Source: Halopseudomonas nanhaiensis
GTDB taxonomy: Bacteria; Pseudomonadota; Gammaproteobacteria; Pseudomonadales; Pseudomonadaceae
Direction of reading: 5' to 3'
Length of the DNA: 64,000 nucleotides
NCBI RefSeq assembly: GCF_020025155.1
Contig: NZ_CP073751.1
Span: 2,669,167 to 2,733,166, forward strand
This document shows, piece after piece, positions 53,401 to 61,864 of the stretch. The translations under genes and the position numbers were made by a program. Numbering within the stretch: the stretch's first letter is position 1; every line of letters starts with the position of its first letter. A model generated the notes under the pieces. That model was not told where the DNA came from, made no database searches, and saw only the letters and a program-made list of their open reading frames with translations.

Positions 53401-55731
53401 GTGGTCAAATCATCATCAACGCACTCACACGAAGCAATGCCTGAAGGGCACGGTGCGGAGTTCAGAGACCCTGTTTGCGGCATGCTGGTCAAGCCGGATA
53501 GCCCGTACCAAACACATCATGCCGGAAAAGCGTTTTATTTTTGTAGTCATAAATGCCAGGTTCGTTTTGACGCGGCGCCATCGCAATATCTTCAACCCAG
53601 CCGCCCAAGCGCAGATGCCGACGCCAAGAAGGACGACAACACAGAGTACACGTGCCCTATGCACCCGGAGGTGCGGCAGATAGGTCCAGGAAGTTGTCCA
53701 ATATGCGGGATGGCGTTGGAGCCGGTGCTGCCTGATCTGGAAAACGAAAGCAATCCTGAACTTGAGGATTTCTCTCGGCGGTTTTGGGGGACGCTGCCCT
53801 TCACAGTGGTTGTCACAGCTCTGGCCATGTTTGGACATGGGCTGGATGTTTTCCACGGGCAATCGCAGAACTGGATTGAGCTTGCGCTGGCTTCGCCAGT
53901 AGTGCTGTGGGGCGGCCTGCCGTTCTTCGTTCGGGGTTTGGCCTCGGTGCAACAGCGCAGCCCAAACATGTGGACGTTGATTGGTCTGGGAACGGCTGCA
54001 GCGTATGGCTACAGCCTGGTGGCAACAGTGCTACCGGGGCTATTCCCAACCTCCTTCTCCGTGGGTGGGCGCATCGGGGTCTATTACGAAGCCGCCGCAG
54101 TGATTATCTCGCTAACACTCCTGGGTCAGATGATGGAGCTGCGCGCACGCTCAAAGACATCATCGGCAATCAAAGCTCTTTTAGGACTCTCTCCCAAAAC
54201 TGCAAGGCGGATCAATAGTGACGATAGCGAAGAAGACATTCCGCTGGAGCACGTTCATTTAGGCAATAAATTGCGGGTTCGTCCGGGCGAGAAGGTTCCT
54301 GTAGACGGGGTGGTCACTGAAGGAGAGAGTGCCGTCGACGAGTCGATGCTGACGGGGGAGCCCGTGCCGGTAACCAAGCGGCCAGGTGACACCGTGATCG
54401 GAGCGACCCTCAATTCCCACGGCTCACTGATCATCGAAGCGACCCGTGTCGGTTCTGAAACGATGCTATCCCAGATCGTGCAAATGGTCGCCAATGCACA
54501 ACGTTCCAAGGCCCCTATGCAGCGCATGGCCGACTCGGTTGCGGGCTATTTTGTAATCGTAGTGGTCGCCATCGCCATCGCTACATTCTTTGCCTGGGGG
54601 CTGTTTGGTCCGGATCAAGGCTGGGTATTCGGTTTGATCAACGCTGTCGCGGTATTGATCATCGCTTGCCCTTGCGCATTGGGGCTCGCCACGCCCATGT
54701 CCGTCATGGTCGCCACGGGCAAGGCCGCTAACAGCGGGGTGCTGTTCCGCGACGCTGCAGCCATCGAGAACTTCAAAAAGGTTACCACGCTGATCGTCGA
54801 TAAGACTGGAACCTTGACCGAAGGCCGCCCCGTTTTCGAGCACGCCGAAGGTCACGGGGAGTTCGATGCAGGCGAAGTGCTGCGACTAGCAGCCAGCCTT
54901 GATCAGGGGAGTGAACATCCCTTGGCACATGCCATCGTGGATTATGCTCGTTCGCAAGGCGTGGAGTTGGTGGCTCCAGAGGGTTTCGAGTCGGAGTCGG
55001 GTATTGGCGTCCGTGGCCAGGTGGAGGGGCGCTCACTTCAGCTCGGCAACACCGCATTGATTGAGGGCGCAGGTATCGACGTCAGCCCTCTCAAATCGAA
55101 GGCTGAAGAGTGGCGTGAGCGCGGGAGCAGCGTCATGTTTCTTGCGGCGGATGGTCGCCTCGCCGGTGCCCTGGCTGTCTCTGATCCGATTAAGCCAACA
55201 TCCAGAGAGGCGGTATCGCGCCTTCATGACGAGGGCATCCGCATCATCATGGCGACAGGAGACGGTTTGACCACCGCGCGAGCGGTAGCGAAAGAGTTAA
55301 ACATCGACGAAGTCCACGGGGAGGTCAAACCGCAGGACAAGGAGCAGCTTGCGTTGCGCTTACAGGCCGAAGGGCAGTTCGTGGCGATGGCCGGGGATGG
55401 CATCAATGACGCACCGGCGTTGGCCCGAGCTGATGTCGGTATCGCCATGGGAACCGGGACGGACGTCGCGATGAGCAGTGCACAGGTGACCCTGGTCAAA
55501 GGCGATCTGATGGGAATTTTACGCGCCCGCAGTTTATCGGTCTCCACGGTGCGGAACATGCGACAAAACTTGTTGTTCGCCTTCATGTACAACGGGTTAA
55601 GCATCCCTATAGCTGCCGGCGTGCTTTATCCATTTACAGGCTTGCTCCTGTCGCCAATGATCGCAGCGGTAGCGATGAGCTTGAGCTCAGCTTCGGTCGT
55701 GTTCAACGCCCTCCGGCTGCAACGCGAGTGA
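53401..55731 (+). CDS. copper-exporting P1B-type ATPase with YHS and heavy-metal-binding domains
   Basis: This 776-residue pump (GTG start) lacks the usual N-terminal CxxC domain. It has a YHS domain ([33 protein letters not shown]) and a small [21 protein letters not shown] metal-binding domain. The core shows the copper CPC motif in [15 protein letters not shown], the phosphorylated Asp in [16 protein letters not shown], and [18 protein letters not shown]. It should move Cu(I) from cytosol to periplasm, where CopA and the other proteins act. It is the last cargo gene, 200 bases from the element's right end. Confidence 0.93.
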   Translation: MVKSSSTHSHEAMPEGHGAEFRDPVCGMLVKPDSPYQTHHAGKAFYFCSHKCQVRFDAAPSQYLQPSRPSADADAKKDDNTEYTCPMHPEVRQIGPGSCPICGMALEPVLPDLENESNPELEDFSRRFWGTLPFTVVVTALAMFGHGLDVFHGQSQNWIELALASPVVLWGGLPFFVRGLASVQQRSPNMWTLIGLGTAAAYGYSLVATVLPGLFPTSFSVGGRIGVYYEAAAVIISLTLLGQMMELRARSKTSSAIKALLGLSPKTARRINSDDSEEDIPLEHVHLGNKLRVRPGEKVPVDGVVTEGESAVDESMLTGEPVPVTKRPGDTVIGATLNSHGSLIIEATRVGSETMLSQIVQMVANAQRSKAPMQRMADSVAGYFVIVVVAIAIATFFAWGLFGPDQGWVFGLINAVAVLIIACPCALGLATPMSVMVATGKAANSGVLFRDAAAIENFKKVTTLIVDKTGTLTEGRPVFEHAEGHGEFDAGEVLRLAASLDQGSEHPLAHAIVDYARSQGVELVAPEGFESESGIGVRGQVEGRSLQLGNTALIEGAGIDVSPLKSKAEEWRERGSSVMFLAADGRLAGALAVSDPIKPTSREAVSRLHDEGIRIIMATGDGLTTARAVAKELNIDEVHGEVKPQDKEQLALRLQAEGQFVAMAGDGINDAPALARADVGIAMGTGTDVAMSSAQVTLVKGDLMGILRARSLSVSTVRNMRQNLLFAFMYNGLSIPIAAGVLYPFTGLLLSPMIAAVAMSLSSASVVFNALRLQRE

Positions 55732-55928
55732 TCACCTGGTTGTGTCTTTGAAAGATAAGCTGCCAGTCTTACTAGAATGCGAAAGGCAGCGAAGCGCACT
55801 GGGCCCTCCAGCAAGGGTAGGAAGCTCGACCTTATCCACAGCGATCGCTATCCGGGACCGAAGCTGTATGCGATGCAAATTGTCGAGCCAGTTTCTTCAT
55901 TCCGCTAGCTTTTCCATTCCACATAAAC

Positions 55929-56960
55929 GGCGACATGAGCGAACGGGTTATGTCCGTCATTGAGAGCATGGTCCCAGCGCTTGAGGTGTATAGCATTGAC
56001 GAAGCCTTCGCCGATCTGAGCGGCCTGGAAAATCGACTTCAGACAGGCCGTGAGATTCGAGCGCGCGTGCTTAAGCTGACGGGGATCCCCACCGGGGTGG
56101 GCATCGCGTCTACCAAAACCTTGGCCAAGCTAGCCAATGCTGCCGCGAAGAAATGGCAGAGGCAGACTGGCGGCGTCGTCGATATTTGCGACCCGGAACG
56201 ACGCGACAAGCTGCTGAAAGTGATGCCGGTCGATGAAGTATGGGGCGTCGGACGAAAGATGACTGCGCACCTGACAGCAATGAATATCAAAACCGCCTGG
56301 GACCTTGCGCAAGCCGATGCTTGGACCCTACGTAAACAATATAGCGTCGTAATTGAAAAGACTGCGCGCGAACTGCGCGGGACACCCTGCCTGGAACTGG
56401 AAGAAGCCGCACCACCACGCCAAGAGATTTGCTGCAGCCGCATGTTCGGCACTCGCCTGAAAACGATCGAACCGATACGCGAAGCCGTAGCCAGCTACGT
56501 AGCACGAGCCTGTGAAAAGCTCAGATCGCAGGGTTCGCTCTGCAAGCGAATACGGGTCAGCATTCGTACCGGCATGTTCAATCCGGACGAAGCGAAGTAC
56601 GCCAAGGGCGTCCTATGTGAACTGCCCTACCGCACGGACGATACCCGGTTGGTCACTCGCTACGCTATTGCGGGTTTAGAGCATGTGTTTCGCGAAGGCT
56701 ATTCATACAGCAAGGCGGAGGTACTTTTGCTGGATTTGAGACAACGAGGCGAGTTCACCGACGATCTCTTTGCCGAGGTTCAGCCGGAGGCAGCCGAGCG
56801 GGTGATGAGCGTCCTTGATCAAATTAATCACCGCTGGGGCCGAGGAACGCTGCGGCCCGCAAGCGTACCGCCCTCCCCTGGCTGGGGAATGCGTCGGGAG
56901 ATGAAGAGCCCAAGCTTCACGACGCGCTGGGAGGAGTTATGGCGGGTACGGTGTAGGTAG
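55929..56960 (+). pseudogene. umuC: umuC 3' fragment
   Basis: The frame continues umuC directly from the 5' fragment, starting GDMSERVMSVIESMVPALEVYSIDEAFADLSG, with the catalytic acidic pair in SIDEAF. Helix-hairpin-helix (KVMPVDEVWGVGRKM) and little-finger regions follow, ending RWEELWRVRCR. The ATG at 55935 is a native internal Met, so a 341-residue fragment could be made, but without the first 82 residues, which hold part of the active site. The fragment shows no obvious decay, so the insertion may be recent or reversible. Confidence 0.93.
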
Positions 56961-57103
56961 CATTGCACATCCGGATGTCAGACGGCCGCACGGTAAGCTC
57001 CTCTTTGCTCTTTCGAGTCACGTTCACTGTCTGGGCCCGACATCGGTAAGGCCGCTTCCGGCCATAAGCGGACACCCCCATCGGGGGCGAGTAGCCAGAG
57101 GGT

Positions 57104-58717
57104 TCAGAGCCGAACGATCGGGTCGCGTTTGATGACCAGCCCTTCAGCCTCTCGGTCGTAGATTCCCTCCGTCAGCCCTTGTTCGCGTAGCAGATGTTTC
57201 TGCACCTTTTGCGTTGGAGTCTTCGGCAGGCTCTCAACCATCCTGATATAACGAGGCACCATGAAGTGTGGCAGCCGGGGGATGAGATACTCGATGAGTT
57301 CGGCCGGCTTTAGCTCGGTTTCTGGTAGGGTAGCTATGACCGCTAGCACCTCGTCCTCACCGATCTCACTTGGTACTGCTACTACAGCTGCTTCCTGCAC
57401 CAGCTCATGCGTGCAGATTTCCGCCTCCAGCTCGAAGGAGGAAATGTTTTCGCCACGCCGGCGGATTGCGTCCTTCATGCGATCGACAAAGAAATAGTTA
57501 CCTTCGTCATCCCGGCGAAAGCCATCACCGGTATGGAACCATCCGTTTCGCCAGGCGGCGGCGGTGGCTGCGGGATCACGCAAATAACCGTGACTCAGTG
57601 ACCAGGGCCGGTCGGTGCGGATGATCAGCTCGCCGACATCGCCAGGCGCAACTTCGCAATCGTTGATATCGACCAGGCGGACCTCGACCCCTCCGCGTGG
57701 CTTGCCACAGGTGCCGATGGGCTGCGGATTGGGCCCGGCGAATAAAGGTGTAGTGATCTCGCTCATGGCAAATGCGGTATACACCTCGCAGCCGAAACGC
57801 TGTGAAAAAGCCACAGAGTCGACACTCAGCGGGACAATTAAGGCACTGCGAACCCGATGCTGTTGCTCGGGCGCGCTGACTGGCTGCTTCATCAGGAAGG
57901 TGGCCATAACGCCCATCAACAGCACGCTGGTCGATTCGGTGCGAACCACTACGTCCCAGAAATCGTGGGTACTGAACGCCGAAACCATCGCAAGCGAGCC
58001 ACCGGTCAGGACCGTGCGCATGACCATCGCCATACCGGTGACGTGAAATAGCGGCAGGTTGGCCAGGAACCGGTCATCGGCTGATGTATAGCCGAAGGTG
58101 GCCTCGCTGCCGGTGAATATATGCAGGTAGGACAACAGCACCGCTTTCGATGGTCCGGTGGTACCCGAAGTGTAAATAACCAGTTGCGTGTCCCAGGGTG
58201 CTACGTCCGCTGGCACCGGTGTTGCGTCGGTTGAGGTTAGCGCGTCCGGAGCATGCATGGTCAGCCGCGGATGGGTCGGCGGTTCGCCGCCCAGCACGAG
58301 CACGTCGGTTAAATTGCCAGTGTCGATATCCGTCAGCCGTGGAACCAGGTCGACATGCGCGATAAGCAGCCGCATCCCTGCCGTTTTGATGCAATGCTCA
58401 AGCAAGGCACCCCGGTACGCCAGGTTGAGCGGGACGAAGACCGCGCCCAGATAATTGATTGCAAACCATAGGCGCACCGCTTCGGCGCTATTGGGCAGCC
58501 ACATACCGACGTAGTCGCCGGGCCTGACGCCCAAGGCGGCCAGCGCAGCGGCGGCGCTGTGGACTTCGTCGAGCGTGTCCGAGTAGGTCCAGCTCGTTCC
58601 GTCTTCGAATACAGCGAAGGTGCTATCCGGGCGCTCACGGGCATGCCGAGCGAGCACCTTGATCAACATACAGCTGTCTGGGTCGGGAATACGTGGGTCG
58701 TGAATGGTTCTTGTCAT
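57104..58717 (-). CDS. AMP-forming acyl-CoA synthetase (ligase 1)
   Basis: This 537-residue protein of the ANL superfamily (ATG at 58717, GGAAGA upstream) activates a carboxylic acid with ATP and CoA. The P-loop is in LVIYTSGTTGPSKAVLLSY. Other motifs are ANLPLFHVTGMAM, YTAFAMSEITTPLF (substrate and adenine binding), the hinge VDRMKDAIRRRGENIS and a C-terminal catalytic Lys in KTPTQKVQKHLLRE. The acid is unknown. It is followed, in gene order on the minus strand, behind the flavoprotein genes at 58761-60907, with which it probably forms one operon. Confidence 0.88.
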   Translation of the reverse strand: MTRTIHDPRIPDPDSCMLIKVLARHARERPDSTFAVFEDGTSWTYSDTLDEVHSAAAALAALGVRPGDYVGMWLPNSAEAVRLWFAINYLGAVFVPLNLAYRGALLEHCIKTAGMRLLIAHVDLVPRLTDIDTGNLTDVLVLGGEPPTHPRLTMHAPDALTSTDATPVPADVAPWDTQLVIYTSGTTGPSKAVLLSYLHIFTGSEATFGYTSADDRFLANLPLFHVTGMAMVMRTVLTGGSLAMVSAFSTHDFWDVVVRTESTSVLLMGVMATFLMKQPVSAPEQQHRVRSALIVPLSVDSVAFSQRFGCEVYTAFAMSEITTPLFAGPNPQPIGTCGKPRGGVEVRLVDINDCEVAPGDVGELIIRTDRPWSLSHGYLRDPAATAAAWRNGWFHTGDGFRRDDEGNYFFVDRMKDAIRRRGENISSFELEAEICTHELVQEAAVVAVPSEIGEDEVLAVIATLPETELKPAELIEYLIPRLPHFMVPRYIRMVESLPKTPTQKVQKHLLREQGLTEGIYDREAEGLVIKRDPIVRL

Positions 58718-58760
58718 TGTTGTCTTCCACATGGTTCGGTGCGGGCAGGTGTATTCAGGT

Positions 58761-59702
58761 TCAGCGCGCCAGCGATGCGAAGGCCGGTTTTTCAATCGCT
58801 GCCTGGTATCCGTCTATCAATGACCGGGCGATGTGTGCGAGTGGCTCCGACTTGCGGATCGAGCCGACCCCGTGCCCAGCCGACCACACCCTGGTCCAGC
58901 GGCGACCGTCACCCTTGGGGTCGGCGAAGTCGATGCTGGTATCGCTCTGGATCGAGTCGAGCGAAATGCCTGCCAGTTCTAGGCTCTGCTTGAGCCAGTA
59001 GGCCGGCACGCCGGTCACCTTATGGGTCAATATCAGATCCTCGAAGGTGGAATCCGCCAGCATCCGACGGTAGTCGTCGTTCGCCATGCTTTCCTCGGCG
59101 GGAATGAAACGCGTACCCATAAGCGCCAGGTCGGCACCAATCAGCTCGGCCGCGCGAATCGACTCACCATTCATCATGCCGCCACCGAGCACCAGGATGC
59201 CGTCGAAGAACTCGCGCACCGCGGCAACCATGGCGAAACCGTTCATGGTGCCGGTGTGACCGCCGGCACCGGCGCCGACCAGAACCAGCCCGTCGACACC
59301 GGCTTGCGCCGCCAACCGGGCGAACTTCAGGGAGTTCACGTCGGCCAGCACCCGTCCGCCGTAACTGTGCACCGCATCAATGACGCCCTTGGGGCTGCCC
59401 AGCGCAGTGATGACGATCGGTGGCTTGTACTTTTTTACCAGCTCAAGATCGATGGGCAGCCGATTATTGGTACTGTGCACGACCAGATTCACCGCCCAGG
59501 GCGCGTCGCCCTCGGTCAGCGCTCCTGTGATCTGCTGGAGCCATTCTTCCAGCACCTCCGGAGTCCGCGCATTGGGCGTCGGGAAGCTGCCAATGATGCC
59601 GTTGCGACATGCCTGGATAACCATGTCCGGGCCGGATATGAGAAACATCGGTGCTGCGATCAGAGGAATCGCCAGCCCGGTCCATTCGTTGGGGATTGCC
59701 AT
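58761..59702 (-). CDS. nitronate monooxygenase-family flavoprotein
   Basis: This 313-residue TIM-barrel FMN protein has LAIPLIAAPMFLISGPDMVIQ at the start, LVLVGAGAGGHTGT (phosphate and FMN binding, with the active-site His region) and ILVLGGGMMNGESIRAAELIGADLALMGTRFI near residues 180-215. The family includes nitronate monooxygenases and enoyl-type or NAD(P)H-dependent flavin oxidoreductases; many members lie in catabolic clusters for steroids, terpenoids or aromatics. It lies between ligase 1 (43-base gap) and the acyl-CoA-dehydrogenase-fold gene (14-base gap). Confidence 0.85.
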   Translation of the reverse strand: MAIPNEWTGLAIPLIAAPMFLISGPDMVIQACRNGIIGSFPTPNARTPEVLEEWLQQITGALTEGDAPWAVNLVVHSTNNRLPIDLELVKKYKPPIVITALGSPKGVIDAVHSYGGRVLADVNSLKFARLAAQAGVDGLVLVGAGAGGHTGTMNGFAMVAAVREFFDGILVLGGGMMNGESIRAAELIGADLALMGTRFIPAEESMANDDYRRMLADSTFEDLILTHKVTGVPAYWLKQSLELAGISLDSIQSDTSIDFADPKGDGRRWTRVWSAGHGVGSIRKSEPLAHIARSLIDGYQAAIEKPAFASLAR

Positions 59703-59716
59703 GTGCCTTACTCCTG

Positions 59717-60907
59717 TCAAAGCATGGTGACGTCGGTGTCCAGACCGAGCAGGAGCCGGCCGGTGAGTTCATAAGTCGAATCGCTGACCATGAAGTGCTG
59801 GGCAATGACATGTATGTCGCGCAGGCAGCGCTGCAGCGGCGACTGACTAAAAATCGCATTGCCGCCGCCGAGCTGGTACATCGAGCTGACGATTTCCTGC
59901 GCGCTGTGCACCGCGTGGGTGGTGGCCAGCCGGATGTCTCGGCGCGTATCCACGGCAATTTCTCCGGTGATTTCCGCTTCGTTCCAGCCGGATCTGACGG
60001 CATCCATCATGAACGCACGGGCCGAACGCCAGCGGGCTTCGGCGCGGGCCACTGCCTGCTGGGTCGAGGCGCGCATGGCCAGCGTCTTGCTGCTGGACTG
60101 GGGCGTCTTGTCGCCAGCGAGCTCGATAAGCGTGTCCATCGCATGCCGTGCGACGCCGAGTGCGACGGCGCCAATGCCGATGCCAAGCAGGCCAAACACA
60201 GGGAAACGATACAGGGGGCGGTCGAGGGGGCGGTCCGCCATGAGGCAGGCGCTATGCGCCTCGGGTACAAACACCTCCTTGACTTCGAATTCACCACTGC
60301 CAGAGCCGAGCAGCCCGAAGGCATCCCAGTTGTTCAGATGGGCCACCTGGCTGCGGTCGAACAGGATCGACTGCACGCGGGGCCGGCCGCTGGGGAGCAG
60401 CTCGGGTTTGCCATCGGCATCGAGCACCAGGCAACCACCCTGGATCACATCGGCATTCTTGGTGGCCGAACCCCAGAACCAGCGCCCAGACACCCGGAAT
60501 CCGGGCTCGCCATCTCGCGTTTCGCGGATGGCCTTGCCGCGGGGTGCGAAGACGCCTGCTGCCTTGATGTCCGGCTTGCCGTATAGCTGCCGGCTCACCG
60601 ATGGATCGAGATAACCGGCCAGCACGCAGGACGTACAGGAAATGAAGGTACACCAGGCGGCCGAGGCATCGGTCTGTGCGAGACGTTCGATGATTTCGAC
60701 GAACAGTTCGACCGTTATCTCGTGCCCCCCGTATTCCGCTGGGGTAAGCAGGCGATAAAGGCCCGCTGCAGCGAGATCATCGGCGATGTCCTGGGGCAGG
60801 TAACCGTTGGCTTCGATCTCTGCCACTCGCTTGGCAAATCGCGAAGCGGCGGCATCTGCCGTTGCCAGCAGATCGTTCCGCTGGGCGGCAGGGATGGGCG
60901 TATTCAT
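59717..60907 (-). CDS. acyl-CoA-dehydrogenase-fold flavoprotein (HsaA/DszC-like)
   Basis: This 396-residue protein has the three-domain acyl-CoA dehydrogenase fold. A helical N-terminus (DDLAAAGLYRLLTPAEYGGHE) is followed by a beta domain (FRVSGRWFWGSATKNADVIQGG) and a C-terminal helical domain with RDIRLATTHAVHSAQEIVSSMYQLGGGNAIF. There is no clear catalytic Glu of dehydrogenases, and the WFWGSAT motif is like that of flavin-dependent monooxygenases (HsaA, DszC group), which use reduced flavin and oxygen. First gene of the minus-strand operon, behind a promoter with a palindromic operator. Confidence 0.82.
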   Translation of the reverse strand: MNTPIPAAQRNDLLATADAAASRFAKRVAEIEANGYLPQDIADDLAAAGLYRLLTPAEYGGHEITVELFVEIIERLAQTDASAAWCTFISCTSCVLAGYLDPSVSRQLYGKPDIKAAGVFAPRGKAIRETRDGEPGFRVSGRWFWGSATKNADVIQGGCLVLDADGKPELLPSGRPRVQSILFDRSQVAHLNNWDAFGLLGSGSGEFEVKEVFVPEAHSACLMADRPLDRPLYRFPVFGLLGIGIGAVALGVARHAMDTLIELAGDKTPQSSSKTLAMRASTQQAVARAEARWRSARAFMMDAVRSGWNEAEITGEIAVDTRRDIRLATTHAVHSAQEIVSSMYQLGGGNAIFSQSPLQRCLRDIHVIAQHFMVSDSTYELTGRLLLGLDTDVTML

Positions 60908-60949
60908 CGTGGCTCCTTGGGGATGAAGTGCTCCAAATGGAGAAGACAA

Positions 60950-60977
60950 CTATTATCCAGTCGGATAAATCTGTCAA
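60950..60977 (-). promoter_or_regulatory. promoter and TetR-type operator for the flavoprotein operon
   Basis: On the minus strand TTGACA (60977-60972) and TAATAG (60955-60950) are 16 bases apart. The perfect palindrome TTATCCAGTCGGATAA with four-base centre (60953-60968) lies in the spacer and touches the -10. A near copy is at 61818-61833. Confidence 0.75.
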
Positions 60978-61037
60978 ACTCCAATTGTCGAGCCGCAGCT
61001 CATGCGGCTGGGTTAAACCCCCCAGGAGGTGCTGTTT

Positions 61038-61697
61038 ATGGTTCAGCAGATAGTTGGCTCAGGCGAGGCTCCGCCGTCAGGTTCGCGGTCGGGCGAATCG
61101 CTTTCGGCCAAGGGAGAGCTGCGTCGGGCAGCGCTGGTGGCTGCGGCTCTGCGGATCATTCTGCGCGATGGTCATCACAATCTGAGCCTGCGAACCGTAG
61201 CCAGGGAGGCAGGGAGCAGCCACGGCGCGGTGGCCTATTATCTCGGCTCGCGTACCGCGCTCATGTGCGCAGCGATCGATCAGGCTTGTGACCGCATCGC
61301 CGTTTCGCTGCGCGAATTGGCGCCCGACCTGGAAGCGCAGGCGGGCGATCCCGTGGCATTTGCCTCGCTCATTGCGCAATACAACACGCGCATGCTGATC
61401 GATGACAGGGAAATGGGCCTGGCGGTATACGAGCTGAATCTGGCTGGCGCGCATGACATCGCGTTACGCCCCACCTTGTACAAGTGGGGCAGGATCCATG
61501 CACAGATATGTGAGAAGGCGTTCGTCAGGCTTGGCTCGAAGGACCCGGCAGCCGATTACGCGTTCCTGTTGCATGCCATCGGCGGCCTGATCGTTGCGGA
61601 GCTGTCATTACCCCGCAAAAACTTTGAGCAGCGCGTGTTCCGTCCCGCGATTGAACGGCTCATCTTCAGCATCGCCGGTCTGGCGCCGCGCAGCTGA
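61038..61697 (+). CDS. TetR-family transcriptional regulator
   Basis: This 219-residue regulator starts at the ATG at 61038 with AGGAGG eight bases upstream. The N-terminal helix-turn-helix is in LRRAALVAAALRIILRDGHHNLSLRTVAREAGSSHGAVAYYLGSRTALM. The ligand domain follows (TYKWGRIHAQICEKAF-like helices). It is divergent from the flavoprotein operon and upstream of ligase 2. The two matching palindromes at the flanking promoters make it the likely repressor of both, released by an acid or acyl-CoA of the pathway. Confidence 0.88.
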   Translation: MVQQIVGSGEAPPSGSRSGESLSAKGELRRAALVAAALRIILRDGHHNLSLRTVAREAGSSHGAVAYYLGSRTALMCAAIDQACDRIAVSLRELAPDLEAQAGDPVAFASLIAQYNTRMLIDDREMGLAVYELNLAGAHDIALRPTLYKWGRIHAQICEKAFVRLGSKDPAADYAFLLHAIGGLIVAELSLPRKNFEQRVFRPAIERLIFSIAGLAPRS

Positions 61698-61792
61698 ACG
61701 ACCGGCACCCCCTCACGGTGCGGTCATCAACCCTGATGATTTTCCTTGCGATTTTGCTACTGGTCGCGTCTGACTGATTTGCCGAAGCAGTG

Positions 61793-61833
61793 TTGACAGC
61801 ACCGTATGTCCCTCCTATTCTCCGATCGGATAA
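61793..61833 (+). promoter_or_regulatory. promoter and TetR-type operator for ligase 2
   Basis: TTGACA (61793-61798), a 17-base spacer and TATTCT (61816-61821) form a strong sigma-70 promoter. TTCTCCGATCGGATAA (61818-61833) overlaps the -10 and matches the operator at 60953-60968 at 13 of 16 bases. Confidence 0.8.
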
Positions 61834-61864
61834 GATAATCATAACAAAGAACGAAGGAGGCTCC

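Larger units (their letters stand above)
36011..55928. mobile_element. 19.9-kb copper-resistance element inserted in umuC
   Basis: Joining 36010 to 55929 restores an uninterrupted umuC frame (SSNYELY followed by GDMSERVMS), which fixes both ends within a few bases. The ends are imperfect inverted repeats: GTGGAATG then GCTAG seven bases on at the left (36019-36038), and CTAGC then CATTCCAC five bases on at the right (55905-55922). The left end carries two overlapping tyrosine recombinase genes and a BPSL0761-family gene; the cargo is for copper resistance. Insertions of XerC-bearing integron-like elements in rulB (umuC) are known in Pseudomonas syringae, and the recombinase pair also resembles Tn554 and GInt islands. 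Confidence 0.92.

Noticed and set aside
55742-55928. Possible short genes near the right end of the umuC element
   Set aside because: Frames are short and one crosses the umuC junction. The stretch is best read as element end sequence.
59651-60586. Plus-strand open frame of 311 residues opposite the flavoprotein gene
   Set aside because: No family pattern; the minus-strand acyl-CoA-dehydrogenase-fold gene explains the coding signal.
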